Source: Streptomyces sp. NBC_01217 (GTDB lineage: Bacteria; Actinomycetota; Actinomycetes; Streptomycetales; Streptomycetaceae). From it: DNA of 64,000 nt. A model generated the notes under the pieces. The model saw only the letters and a list, made by a program, of their open reading frames with translations. It did not search any database and was not told where the DNA came from. Each line of letters starts with the position of its first letter. Position 1 is the stretch's first letter. The position numbers and the translations under genes were made by a program. Location: NCBI RefSeq assembly GCF_035994185.1, contig NZ_CP108538.1, positions 7,939,501 to 8,003,500 on the forward strand, in the 5' to 3' direction. This document shows positions 26,588 to 35,374 of the stretch, piece by piece.

Positions 26588-27925
26588 TCAGACGTTCCTG
26601 AAACGGTTGATGGCATCGATGTGCTGCTCGCGCAACTCCTGGTTGCGCACGCCCAGGCCCTCACGAGGGGCGAGCGCCAGCACGCCGACCTTGCCCTGGT
26701 GGAGGTTGCGGTGGACGTCGTACGCGGCCTGGCCGGTCTCCTCCAGGGAGTACACCTTCGACAGCGTCGGGTGGATCTTGCCCTTGGCGACCAGCCGGTT
26801 GGCCTCCCACGCCTCGCGGTAGTTGGCGAAGTGCGAGCCCACGATCTTCTTCAGCGACATCCACAGGTAGCGGTTGTCGTACTCGTGGTTGTAGCCGGAC
26901 GTGGAGGCGCAGGTGACGATCGTGCCGCCCTTGCGGGTCACGTAGACCGAGGCGCCGAACGTCTCGCGGCCCGGGTGCTCGAAGACGATGTCCACGTCCT
27001 CGCCGCCGGTCAGCTCACGGATGCGCTTGCCGAACCGCTTCCACTCGCGCGGGTCCTGGTTGTGCTCGTCCTTCCAGAACTTGTAGCCCTCGGCGTTGCG
27101 GTCGATGATCGCCTCGGCGCCCATCCTCCGGCAGATGTCCGCCTTCTGCTCGCTGGAGACCACACAGATCGGGTTGGCGCCACCGGCCAGGGCGAACTGT
27201 GTGGCGTATGAACCGAGCCCGCCGCTGGCGCCCCAGATCAGCACGTTGTCGCCCTGCTTCATGCCCGCGCCGTTGCGCGAGACGAGCTGGCGGTACGCGG
27301 TGGAGTTGACCAGGCCCGGGGCCGCGGCCTCCTCCCAGCTGAGGTGCTGCGGCTTCGGCATCAGCTGGTTGGACTTGACGAGCGCTATCTGCGCCAGGCC
27401 GCCGAAGTTGGTCTCGAAGCCCCAGATGCGCTGCTCGGGGTCGAGCATCGTGTCGTTGTGGCCGTCCGAGGACTCCAGTTCGACCGAGAGGCAGTGCGCG
27501 ACGACCTCGTCGCCGGGGTGCCAGGCGTTGACGCCGGGGCCGGTGCGCAGGACGACGCCCGCGAGGTCGGAGCCGATGACGTGGTACGGGAGGTCGTGGC
27601 GCCTGGCGAGCTCGCTGAGCTTTCCGTAGCGCTCCAGGAAGCCGAAGGTCGCCAGCGGCTCGAAGATCGAGGTCCAGACGGAGTTGTAGTTCACCGAGCT
27701 GGCCATGACGGCGACCAGTGCCTCGCCGGGGCCGAGTTCGGGCACCGGAACCTCGTCGAGATGCAGCGACTTGCGGGGGTCCTTGTCACGGGTGTCGAGC
27801 CCGGCGAACATCTCCGTCTCGTCCTTGTGCACGGTCACCGCGCGGTACGACTCAGGGATGGACAGGGCCGCGAAATCCGCGGCCGTACTGTCCTGCGATT
27901 GGATCGCGTCCAGGATTTCCTTCAC
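26588..27925 (-). CDS. ccr: Crotonyl-CoA carboxylase/reductase
   Basis: 445 residues from GTG 27925 with RBS CCGGAGG. It is an MDR-type reductase with NADPH motif GASGGLGSYATQFA. Numbered from this GTG, Asn81, Phe170, Glu171 and His365 coincide with the four CO2-binding residues described for the Kitasatospora setae enzyme, which supports both the start and reductive carboxylation rather than simple reduction. It turns crotonyl-CoA, CO2 and NADPH into ethylmalonyl-CoA, the committed step of the pathway and also a source of extender units for polyketides. First gene of the operon. Confidence 0.96.
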   Translation of the reverse strand: MKEILDAIQSQDSTAADFAALSIPESYRAVTVHKDETEMFAGLDTRDKDPRKSLHLDEVPVPELGPGEALVAVMASSVNYNSVWTSIFEPLATFGFLERYGKLSELARRHDLPYHVIGSDLAGVVLRTGPGVNAWHPGDEVVAHCLSVELESSDGHNDTMLDPEQRIWGFETNFGGLAQIALVKSNQLMPKPQHLSWEEAAAPGLVNSTAYRQLVSRNGAGMKQGDNVLIWGASGGLGSYATQFALAGGANPICVVSSEQKADICRRMGAEAIIDRNAEGYKFWKDEHNQDPREWKRFGKRIRELTGGEDVDIVFEHPGRETFGASVYVTRKGGTIVTCASTSGYNHEYDNRYLWMSLKKIVGSHFANYREAWEANRLVAKGKIHPTLSKVYSLEETGQAAYDVHRNLHQGKVGVLALAPREGLGVRNQELREQHIDAINRFRNV

Positions 27926-28081
27926 GGTGTGCCTCCGGTGAAGCGGCGTCGAGGGACGCCAGAGGGTCCCTGCCAACGGGGGTGCGGTGCGATGTGGAGG
28001 TGCTGCCGTCGGTTCGGCTGGTAAAGCTTCGGCTTGCTCTGTGGAGCAGAAGGGTTTGCCTGTGACGCAGGCGTCCGGGCG

Positions 28082-28099
28082 CGCAGGCAATTGCTTGCG
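28082..28099. promoter_or_regulatory. Imperfect palindrome upstream of the ccr operon
   Basis: CGCAGGCAATTGCTTGCG is symmetric at 16 of 18 positions around AATT and lies about 160 nt upstream of ccr, downstream of the promoter candidate. It is a plausible operator; the regulator is unknown. Confidence 0.45.
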
Positions 28100-28151
28100 G
28101 GGACAGCCGGCGTACGTGAGGTCTCAGCACGCCGGCCGCCCGGACAACTTC

Positions 28152-28180
28152 AACGTATGGCACTCCGTGACACCTGGCAA
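28152..28180 (-). promoter_or_regulatory. Candidate ccr operon promoter
   Basis: On the minus strand TTGCCA (28180-28175) and TACGTT (28157-28152) are separated by 17 nt. The -10 match is weak. Confidence 0.3.
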
Positions 28181-28279
28181 GGCACTGGGTGCCAACAATT
28201 TCTCTCACTTGTCACCCGCCGGGCACGCATGAGCAACATGAGGGGTGTTTCGCCTGGATCTGTCCCGGGGGCCGCCCGG

Positions 28280-29077
28280 TCAGCGCGAGGGCCGGTACAC
28301 GTACGGGGTCGTGGTGCTCAGGGCCAGGAAGCCGAGGCGCTGCAGGATCGGGGCGCTCTGGGCGGAGGCGTCGACCTGAACGTAGTCGTAGCCGCGCTCC
28401 GCCGCGATCCGGGCCCGGAAGGCGACCAGGGCCCGGTAGACGCCCTTTCCGCGCCATGCCTCGACCGTTCCGCCGCCCCAGAGCCCTGCGAAGCCCGTGC
28501 CCGGGTACAGCTCCATCCTGGCCGAGCTCACCGGTTCGTCGCCCACCATGGCGAGGACGCCGACGAAGCCGTCCGGGTCCTCGGCCAGTCTGGTCAGCAC
28601 CTGATGCCGCAGTTGCGACGGGTCCGAGCCGAACGCCTGCTCATGGGCGCGGGCCATCAGCTCCACATCGTCCGCGTGACGCACGGTACGCAGCCGGACG
28701 CCCTCGGGGAGTTCCACCGCCGTCGAGAGGTCCGCCACCGCTGCGACGAGCAGCGTCTCCTGCTCCTCCGCCTCGAAACCGGCCGCCAGCAGCCGCTCCG
28801 CCAGATCGGCAGGCCGGTCGTGCGCGTACAGCTTCCACTCGAACTCCTCGTGCCCGAGCGCCGTGTAGAACGCCACCTGTGCCGCGATCGCCGCGTCCGC
28901 CCGTACGGAATCCAGGTCCGGCGCCGACCAGACGACACCGTTCCAGTCGTCGGCCGCACCGACCTGCCGTACCACATCGGTGGTGTGCTCGACCCGGACG
29001 CCGGGGCCGTCGGGGCGGGCGTGCTCGCGCATCTCGCGGTCGAAAAGGGCCAGAAGTGTGTCGTGATCATGATTCAT
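28280..29077 (-). CDS. GNAT-family N-acetyltransferase
   Basis: 265 residues from ATG 29077. An N-terminal non-catalytic part is followed by a GNAT domain from about residue 125, with the acetyl-CoA loop in GTVEAWRGKGVYRALVAFRARIAAERG and the late strand DASAQSAPILQRLGF. Acceptor unknown. It lies between the TetR regulator and ccr but has its own spacing on both sides, so operon membership is uncertain. Confidence 0.85.
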   Translation of the reverse strand: MNHDHDTLLALFDREMREHARPDGPGVRVEHTTDVVRQVGAADDWNGVVWSAPDLDSVRADAAIAAQVAFYTALGHEEFEWKLYAHDRPADLAERLLAAGFEAEEQETLLVAAVADLSTAVELPEGVRLRTVRHADDVELMARAHEQAFGSDPSQLRHQVLTRLAEDPDGFVGVLAMVGDEPVSSARMELYPGTGFAGLWGGGTVEAWRGKGVYRALVAFRARIAAERGYDYVQVDASAQSAPILQRLGFLALSTTTPYVYRPSR

Positions 29078-29188
29078 GCGCACACCACAGCACCGGGGTA
29101 CGGGCGCGGCAACCGAGTTTTTGACCCGCGGCCGCGCATGAGGACGGGGACGGCCGGGCGAAACCCGTCGGCGCGCCCCCATTCGGCC

Positions 29189-30010
29189 TCAGTGGTTCTT
29201 CAGCGCCTGCTGGATCGTGCGCATCACTTCTTCGAGCGGTGCGTCCGTCCGCGCCACCGCGACCAGCACCTCGCCCTGTGATGTCACGGACGCGGCCGGC
29301 TGCCTCGCCGCCACCGGTTCGGTGCCGGCGATCCGGCCCGCCCCGATGCCGGTCCCGAACGTGTCGCGGACGATCGCGAAGGCGTGGTCGAGCTGCGCCT
29401 CCACATCGCCCTCGCCGCCCGCCCGCAGCCAGCGGCGCAGCACATGGTTGTGCGCAGTGACGACGGCGGATGCCGCGACCTCCGCGAGCAGCGGGTCGTC
29501 ATTGCCGACCTGGTGGTCGCGCTCGTCGAAGTGGCCCAGCAGATAGCGCGTGAACAGCCGCTCGTAGCGGGCCACCGAGGCGATCTCGGCCTCGCGCAGG
29601 GTGGGGACCTCACGGGTCAGCTTGTAGCGGGCCACGGAGACGGCGGGCTTGGCCGCGTACATCTTCATGACTTCCTTGATGCCGCGGCACACGGTGTCGA
29701 GGGGGTGCTCGTGCGCGGGGGCGGCGTTGAGGACGGCCTCGGCCCTGACGAGGGTGTCGTCGTGGTCCGGGAAGATCGCCTCTTCCTTGGAGCGGAAGTG
29801 CCGGAAGAAGGTCCGCCGGGCGACTCCCGCGGCGCCCGCGATCTCGTCGACCGTCGTCGCCTCGTACCCCTTCGTGGCGAAGAGTTCCATGGCCGCGGCG
29901 GCCAGTTCGCGGCGCATCTTGAGCCGCTGGGCGGCGGCGCGGGTGCCTGCGGCACTCTCCTGGGTGTCGGGCGCGACGGAGACACGGGGGGACCTGGCGG
30001 GCTGGGACAT
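29189..30010 (-). CDS. TetR-family transcriptional regulator
   Basis: 273 residues from ATG 30010. The DNA-binding domain is LAAAAMELFATKGYEATTVDEIAGAAGVARRTFFRHFRSKEE (residues about 37-78, helix-turn-helix plus helix 4), followed by a helical ligand domain. An in-frame ATG at 30178 with an excellent AAGGAG RBS would add 56 Pro/Gly-rich residues; either start is possible. Its place between the ethylmalonyl-CoA operon and the hydroxyacyl-CoA dehydrogenase suggests it answers to an acyl-CoA and controls one or both. Confidence 0.9.
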   Translation of the reverse strand: MSQPARSPRVSVAPDTQESAAGTRAAAQRLKMRRELAAAAMELFATKGYEATTVDEIAGAAGVARRTFFRHFRSKEEAIFPDHDDTLVRAEAVLNAAPAHEHPLDTVCRGIKEVMKMYAAKPAVSVARYKLTREVPTLREAEIASVARYERLFTRYLLGHFDERDHQVGNDDPLLAEVAASAVVTAHNHVLRRWLRAGGEGDVEAQLDHAFAIVRDTFGTGIGAGRIAGTEPVAARQPAASVTSQGEVLVAVARTDAPLEEVMRTIQQALKNH

Positions 30011-30303
30011 GGTGTGAACGTACTGCATCCGTGCAGGGGAATGTGCCTGCGGGGGCGGGCCGCCCGAGGGATCGAGCAGCCCGCCCCAACCGGCTCCCGG
30101 GTCAGAGGGTCCGGCAGCGGACTTCGCGGCGTCGCGGGGCTGGGGCACGCGCCTCGCGGCGTTGTCGTCAATCACCATGGCTCCTTCCCCGAGCTCTCGG
30201 CTGCGCTCGAGCAGGGGAGACCCCATCTGCCTCAATCCTCCGCCTTGCGATGCACGCACCCCAGCCCCGCTCCTGCACCCGCGCTGCCCACTGCCGGACC
30301 CTC

Positions 30304-32085
30304 TCAGCGCCGGGCATATTCGCGAAAGCCGCGCCCCGTCTTGCGGCCGAGGCATCCGGCGGCCACCAGATGCTCCAGCAGCGGCGCCGGGGCCAGGCCC
30401 GGGTCACGGAACTCGTTGTGCAGCACCTTCTCGATGGCGAGCGAGACATCGAGACCGACGACGTCGAGGAGCTCGAACGGGCCCATCGGGTAGCCGCCGC
30501 CCAGCTTCATCGCGGCGTCGATGTCGTCCAGGCTCGCGTAGTGCTCCTCGACCATCTTGATCGCGTTGTTGAGGTACGGGAACAGCAGCGCGTTGACGAT
30601 GAATCCGGCCCGGTCCCCGCAGTCCACCGGGTGCTTGCGGACCCTGACGCACACCTCGCGGACGGTGGCGTGGACGTCGTCGGCGGTAAGCACCGTACGG
30701 ACGACCTCGACCAGCTTCATCGCGGGCGCCGGGTTGAAGAAGTGCATCCCGATGACGTCCTGCGGGCGCGAGGTGGCCCGTGCGATCGCCACGACGGGCA
30801 GCGAGGAGGTGGTGGTGGCGAGCACCGCGCCCGGCTTGCAGACCTTGTCCATCGTCCCGAACAACTGCTGCTTGACCGCCAGGTCCTCGGCGACCGCCTC
30901 CACCGCGAGATCGACATCGGCGAAAGCGTCCAGCGAACCGGCGGCGGTTATCCGGGCCAGGATCTCGTCCCGCGCCTCGGCCGTCAGCCGCCCCTTGGAG
31001 ACGGAACGCTCCAGCGACCCCGCGATCCGGCCCTTCGCCGTGTCCGCCTTCTCCTGACTGCGGGCGGCGAGCACCACGTCGTAGCCGGCCTTCGCGAAGA
31101 CCTCGGCGATCCCGGACGCCATCGTCCCCGAGCCCGCGACACCCACCGACCGCACCGTGCGCCCGGTGACCGCCCCCGCGTCCTCCCGCGGGGTCAGAGC
31201 GTCCGGCACCACGGTCTGGCTGCCGGACCCCTCGTACGTGTAGAAGCCGCGGCCCGACTTGCGGCCGGTCAGCCCGGCCTCGCTGAGCTGCCTGAGGATG
31301 GGGGCCGGGGCGTGCAGCCGGTCGTGCGACGCGGAGTACATCGCCTCCAGGACGGTGCGAGCGGTGTCGATCCCGATCAGGTCGAGGAGGGCGAGCGGGC
31401 CCATCGGCAGGCCGCAGCCCAGCTTCATGGCCGCGTCGACGTCCTCACGGGAGGCGTAGTTCGCCTCGTACATCGCGGCGGCCTGGTTGAGGTAGCCGAA
31501 CAGCAGCCCGTCGGCGACGAAGCCCGGCCGGTCGCCGACCGCGACCGGCTCCTTGCCCAGGCTGCGGGCCAGTTCGGTGACCGCCTCGACGGCAGGCGGG
31601 GCGGTCAGCACCGAGGAGACCACCTCGACCAGCTTCATCACGGGCGCCGGGTTGAAGAAGTGCAGACCGAGCACGCGCTCGGGGTGCTGCGATTCGGCAG
31701 CGAGCCGGGTGACCGACAGCGCGTTGGTGCCGGTCGCCAGGATCGCGGTCGGCGAGACGATCGCGTCCAGCTCCCGGAAGAGCTGCTGCTTGATCTCGTA
31801 CGACTCGGGCACGACCTCGATGACCAGCTCCGCCTCCGCGGCGGCCCGGAGGTCACCGAAGGTGCGGAACCGGGCGAGGACGTCGCCCCGCTCCTCCTGC
31901 GTGATCCGCTCGCGCCGCACGGCGCGGGCGGTTGCGGCTTCGAGGGCGGCGACGGCCTGACGGGCGGCCGCGTCGTCGATGTCGATGCCGATGACCTCGT
32001 GCCCGGCACGGGCCAGGACTTCGGAGATGCCGGTGCCCATGGTGCCGAGACCGACGACGGCGATGGTGGTGAGCGGGGTGTCCAT
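30304..32085 (-). CDS. Tandem-duplicated 3-hydroxyacyl-CoA dehydrogenase (3-hydroxybutyryl-CoA type)
   Basis: 593 residues from ATG 32085 with CTGGAG as RBS. Two full copies of the NAD-dependent 3HCDH unit are joined head to tail. Copy 1 (residues about 5-290) has VVGLGTMGTGISEV, LGLHFFNPAPVMKLVEVV and GRKSGRGFY. Copy 2 (about 315-593) has VAGSGTMASGIAEV, IGMHFFNPAPAMKLVEVV and GRKTGRGF. Each has its own Rossmann motif and catalytic His, so both may be active. It could supply or remove the crotonyl-CoA precursor 3-hydroxybutyryl-CoA for the nearby pathway. Confidence 0.92.
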   Translation of the reverse strand: MDTPLTTIAVVGLGTMGTGISEVLARAGHEVIGIDIDDAAARQAVAALEAATARAVRRERITQEERGDVLARFRTFGDLRAAAEAELVIEVVPESYEIKQQLFRELDAIVSPTAILATGTNALSVTRLAAESQHPERVLGLHFFNPAPVMKLVEVVSSVLTAPPAVEAVTELARSLGKEPVAVGDRPGFVADGLLFGYLNQAAAMYEANYASREDVDAAMKLGCGLPMGPLALLDLIGIDTARTVLEAMYSASHDRLHAPAPILRQLSEAGLTGRKSGRGFYTYEGSGSQTVVPDALTPREDAGAVTGRTVRSVGVAGSGTMASGIAEVFAKAGYDVVLAARSQEKADTAKGRIAGSLERSVSKGRLTAEARDEILARITAAGSLDAFADVDLAVEAVAEDLAVKQQLFGTMDKVCKPGAVLATTTSSLPVVAIARATSRPQDVIGMHFFNPAPAMKLVEVVRTVLTADDVHATVREVCVRVRKHPVDCGDRAGFIVNALLFPYLNNAIKMVEEHYASLDDIDAAMKLGGGYPMGPFELLDVVGLDVSLAIEKVLHNEFRDPGLAPAPLLEHLVAAGCLGRKTGRGFREYARR

Positions 32086-32429
32086 CACGGGACTCCAGGG
32101 ATGAGTGACGACTGTGAGGAGGCACGGCACGCGCCGAGGAAGAAGTGAACCGGCGCAGCGCGTACGGGAATTGCATGTCGTGGTGCTCAAGGGCCGGGGC
32201 GCGACGATCACGCCCGGACCGGGAAGGGGCGACGGACTCTGTCCCGGAGTCACGTCTCGCAAAGCTGCCGAACCGACAAGCACTCCGGATGGCTGCGTCA
32301 CCAGGCCATCGGAGCCTGCGGGGAGTGTGTCCCGCTCACATGAGCTTAACCGGTGGGTAACGAGCGCGCCAGCCCCGAGTTGCTGTGGTCCGGCTCACAC
32401 ACACCGTCATCGCCGATACGCTGACGGTC
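32086..32429. other. Divergent promoter region with operator-like palindrome
   Basis: 344 bp between the hydroxyacyl-CoA dehydrogenase (-) and the HEAT-like gene (+). Its main feature is the palindrome at 32346-32360. No ORF with RBS was found. Confidence 0.6.
32346..32360. promoter_or_regulatory. TetR-type operator candidate
   Basis: TTAACCGGTGGGTAA is a near-perfect palindrome (one mismatch per arm) resembling TTACC-N-GGTAA boxes bound by acyl-CoA-responsive TetR proteins in actinobacteria. A TetR gene lies 2.3 kb away. Confidence 0.45.
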
Positions 32430-33002
32430 ATGGACGAGGAGCTCCGGTCGCTGACGGACCGGCTGGCGGACGAGGCTGGGGAGTCGGCGGCGTACCGCAG
32501 GCTGCTCGCCACCGACGACGACGAGGAACTGGCCCGGGTCCTCGTGGAACGCGAACGTCCGCTCTGGGCGCGGGAGATCGCCGCCTTCCGGCTCGGCTGC
32601 GGCGGCGACCGGCGGGCCTTCGAGGTGCTGGTCCTGCTGCTCAATCACCGCGACCCGGAGCGCTGTGTCTCCGCCGCCCACGCGCTGGCGCGCCTCGGTG
32701 ACCCCCGCACGTCCCGCGCCGCCGCAGCGCTGGCCACCAACACCCTGCGCACCGCGTACGCCCTGCACCCGGTGCGGCTGCTCACCGCGCTCAGGGCCCC
32801 GGAGTCCGTACCGGCGCTGATGACCACCCTGCGGCGGCTGCTGGCTCCGGACGATCCGCACTGGCGGGTGGCGCTCGCCTGCGTGGAGGGGCTCGGACAG
32901 CTCGGCGACGCGCAGGCCCGCCCGGTCCTGGAGGCGGCGCTGCCGCACCCGAGACTGGGCGGCGCGGCACGGGACGCGCTCAGCCGGCTGCCGGGGGACT
33001 GA
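32430..33002 (+). CDS. HEAT-repeat-like protein
   Basis: 190 residues from ATG 32430. GATACG lies 8 nt before the ATG, so the mRNA may be leaderless; an upstream GTG at 32385 is possible. Alpha-helical repeats are visible, such as DRRAFEVLVLLLNHRDPERCVSAAHALARLGDPRT and WRVALACVEGLGQLGDAQARPVLEAAL. It is probably a protein-binding scaffold of PBS-lyase HEAT type. Its last 23 nt overlap the end of the convergent GNAT gene. Confidence 0.82.
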   Translation: MDEELRSLTDRLADEAGESAAYRRLLATDDDEELARVLVERERPLWAREIAAFRLGCGGDRRAFEVLVLLLNHRDPERCVSAAHALARLGDPRTSRAAAALATNTLRTAYALHPVRLLTALRAPESVPALMTTLRRLLAPDDPHWRVALACVEGLGQLGDAQARPVLEAALPHPRLGGAARDALSRLPGD

Positions 33003-33543
33003 GGGTGCGCACGTACCGCATCTCGGGCACGAGCACGCCGTCCACCTCGAAGGGTTCCTCGGCTCCGTCGGGGACGAAGCCAGCGCGCTCGTAGAAGCGG
33101 CGGGCCGGGGCGTTCTCCTTCAGCACCCAGAGCGCCAGCTCCGGGAAGCCGTCCGCGGCGGCGCGGTCGAGCATCCGGGTCATCAGGGCGCGGCCGGCCC
33201 CGGTCCCGATCTGTTCGGGCAGCACATAGATCGCGTACAGCTCGCCCCGCGCGAGCCGTCTGCCGTTCTCACGGTACGGGCCGTAGCAGGCCCAGCCGAT
33301 CACACCGAGGCCCGCCCGTTCGGCCACCGCGTTCACGACCGTGTTGCCCTCGGCGAAGAATCCGCGGCGCCGTTGCGCGTCCTCGGCGATGTCCATGGTG
33401 TCCAGATACGACTGCGGCATCAGCCCCGCGTACGCGGACTGCCAGCCGCGCACACGGACTCTCGCGACGGCCTCGCAGTCATCGACGGTCATGTCCCGGA
33501 TGAGCACATCGGGGGTGTGGGCGGGCGCGGTCCCTGTCGTCAT
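32980..33543 (-). CDS. GNAT-family N-acetyltransferase
   Basis: 187 residues from ATG 33543; an ATG three codons upstream (33552) also fits. Motifs: GELYAIYVLPEQIGTGAGRALM for acetyl-CoA binding and LWVLKENAPARRFYERAGF for the fourth conserved segment. Substrate unknown. Its ribosome-binding region lies inside the long palindrome at 33545-33578. Confidence 0.87.
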   Translation of the reverse strand: MTTGTAPAHTPDVLIRDMTVDDCEAVARVRVRGWQSAYAGLMPQSYLDTMDIAEDAQRRRGFFAEGNTVVNAVAERAGLGVIGWACYGPYRENGRRLARGELYAIYVLPEQIGTGAGRALMTRMLDRAAADGFPELALWVLKENAPARRFYERAGFVPDGAEEPFEVDGVLVPEMRYVRTLSPPAAG

Positions 33544-33544
33544 A

Positions 33545-33578
33545 CGGGCCATCCTGGCGCATGCGCCAGGATGGCCCG
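33545..33578. terminator. 34-bp perfect palindrome, terminator of the peptidase gene overlapping the GNAT start region
   Basis: The sequence is fully self-complementary around GCATGC. It lies 30 nt after the stop of the minus-strand peptidase gene and ends 1 nt before the GNAT ATG, so it would both terminate the first transcript and hide the second gene's RBS (AGGA) in read-through RNA. Confidence 0.85.
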
Positions 33579-33608
33579 CAAGTGATTTCGGCCCGGGGGC
33601 GTGGTCGG

Positions 33609-35216
33609 TCAGCCGCGGAAGCCGAGCAGGCCGTGCAGCGTGCCGCCCCTGGTGCCGAGGTCCGTTCCCCTGGCCGACCTCTCCGCCGCCCGGCCGGTCA
33701 GCGGCTGCGGGTCGGGGGACTTGGCGCAGACCGCGTCCGGGGCGGCCCGGTTGCCCGTGCCGCGCGGGACGGTGCCCTTGGCGAGATAGTCCGCCAGGTA
33801 CGTGTCCAGGCAGTCGTTGCCGCTCAGCGTGATGCCGTGATTGCCACCGCCCTCCTCGACGACCAGGCGCGAACCGCGCAGCATGCGGTGCAGCGTGATG
33901 CCGCCCTCGTACGGAGTGGCCGCGTCCTCGGTGGCCTGGAAGAGCAGCACCGGCGGCAGGTTGTTGTTGGAGACCCGCATCGGGTTCAGCGGCTCCACCG
34001 GCCAGTCGGCGCACGGGGCGTTGTACCAGGTGTTGTTCCAGGTGAAGAAGGGCGCCTTGGCCCGTACGTTCCAGCTGTCGGTGCGCCAGACGTTCCACGG
34101 CCGGGGCCACGCGGTGTCGCGGCACTGCACGGCCGTGTAGACCGAGTAGCCGTTGTCGTCCGCCGCGTCGACCGCGCCGAACTTCTTGTACGCCTTCACC
34201 AGCGCGTCCTGGTCCTTGTCGTGCACGTACGCGGCGAACGCATCGGCCAGATGGGGCCAGTAGCCGTTGTAGTAGCCGCCGGGCAGGAACGTGTCCTCCA
34301 GCTCGCTCGCCCCGACCTTCCCGCCCGCGGGGTTCGCCTTGACGGCGGCACGCATCGCGTACCAGGCACGCTCGACCTCCGCGGGGTCGCCGCCGAGTCC
34401 GTACGTGGTGTCGTGCTTCGCGACCCAGGCGGCGAACGCCTTGTGGCGGGCGTCGAACGCGTAGTTCTGGGCGATGTTGTCCTCGTACCAGATGCCGTCC
34501 GGGTCGACGTTCGAGTCGAGCACCAGCCGCCGCACCCGCTGCGGGAACAGCTTGGCGTACACCGCACCGAGGTACGTCCCGTACGAGTACCCGAAGTAGT
34601 TGAGCTGCCCGGAGCCGGTCGCCTGCCGGATCACTTCGAGGTCCTTGGCGGCGCTGATCGTGTCGATGTACGGCAGCAGATCCGGGTACTTCTCCCCGCA
34701 CGCCTCGGCGAAGGCGCGGGCCCTGTTCCGGTTGGCCTCCTCGACGCCGGGCGACTCCGGCACCGAGTCGGGGCGCAGCGGATCGAAGTACTTCGGTACG
34801 CAGTCCAGCGCCGGCTGGCTCTTCCCGACGCCACGCGGGTCGAAGCCGATCACGTCGTACTGCGCGGCGACCGACTTCGGCAGTGAGGACGCCACGAAGC
34901 CGGCCATCGAGAGACCGCTGCCCCCGGGGCCGCCCGGGTTGACGAGCAGGGGACCCTGGAAGGTCTTCGCGGTGTGCGGGATCCGGGACAGGGCGAGGGT
35001 GATCCGGCGGCCTGACGGATCGTCATGGTCGAGCGGTGTGCTGACCGATGAGCACTGCAGCCCCGGGTAGGTCTTGGTGCCGCAGTCGGTCCACTTGAGC
35101 TGGGTGGCGGCGCGCTGCGACGCACCGCTCTCGGCGGTCGCCGGGGTCGGGGCGGCGGTCACCAGACCGGCGACCGTCGCCCCGACGGCGAACAGAATTC
35201 CTGGACGTTTCGTCAT
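33609..35216 (-). CDS. Secreted tripeptidyl aminopeptidase-like alpha/beta hydrolase
   Basis: 535 residues from ATG 35216 with GGGAGG as RBS. A signal peptide ends near ATAES. The alpha/beta fold has the oxyanion region NPGGPGGSG, nucleophile GYSYGTY, catalytic Asp in QATEDAATP and His in GGNHGI. It matches the secreted Tap/SlpD-type aminopeptidases (S33) of Streptomyces, which clip N-terminal tripeptides from exported proteins or external peptides. The C-terminus is long and Arg/Gly-rich. Confidence 0.9.
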   Translation of the reverse strand: MTKRPGILFAVGATVAGLVTAAPTPATAESGASQRAATQLKWTDCGTKTYPGLQCSSVSTPLDHDDPSGRRITLALSRIPHTAKTFQGPLLVNPGGPGGSGLSMAGFVASSLPKSVAAQYDVIGFDPRGVGKSQPALDCVPKYFDPLRPDSVPESPGVEEANRNRARAFAEACGEKYPDLLPYIDTISAAKDLEVIRQATGSGQLNYFGYSYGTYLGAVYAKLFPQRVRRLVLDSNVDPDGIWYEDNIAQNYAFDARHKAFAAWVAKHDTTYGLGGDPAEVERAWYAMRAAVKANPAGGKVGASELEDTFLPGGYYNGYWPHLADAFAAYVHDKDQDALVKAYKKFGAVDAADDNGYSVYTAVQCRDTAWPRPWNVWRTDSWNVRAKAPFFTWNNTWYNAPCADWPVEPLNPMRVSNNNLPPVLLFQATEDAATPYEGGITLHRMLRGSRLVVEEGGGNHGITLSGNDCLDTYLADYLAKGTVPRGTGNRAAPDAVCAKSPDPQPLTGRAAERSARGTDLGTRGGTLHGLLGFRG

Positions 35217-35374
35217 ATGGCCTCCCGTGGTGGGGGAAACGCGGCTGCGCGTGACGCAGCCCCCGCCGCATGCTCCCCACATTCACGCCCGGAAGGACAT
35301 GTTCTGACGAGAGTTGACCCATTTGCCTGTTCGGTGCTTGTCCGGCGGGTCCGCCCGCGATCGGACGGGCCGGG

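Larger units (their letters stand above)
27926..28279. other. ccr upstream region
   Basis: A 354-bp gap between ccr and the GNAT gene, both on the minus strand. It contains the palindrome at 28082-28099 and a promoter-like pair at 28152-28180. No ORF with convincing RBS was seen. Confidence 0.6.

Noticed and set aside
24775..26601. Open frame antisense to ethylmalonyl-CoA mutase
   Set aside because: Mirror of a highly conserved enzyme; composition reflects third-position bias.
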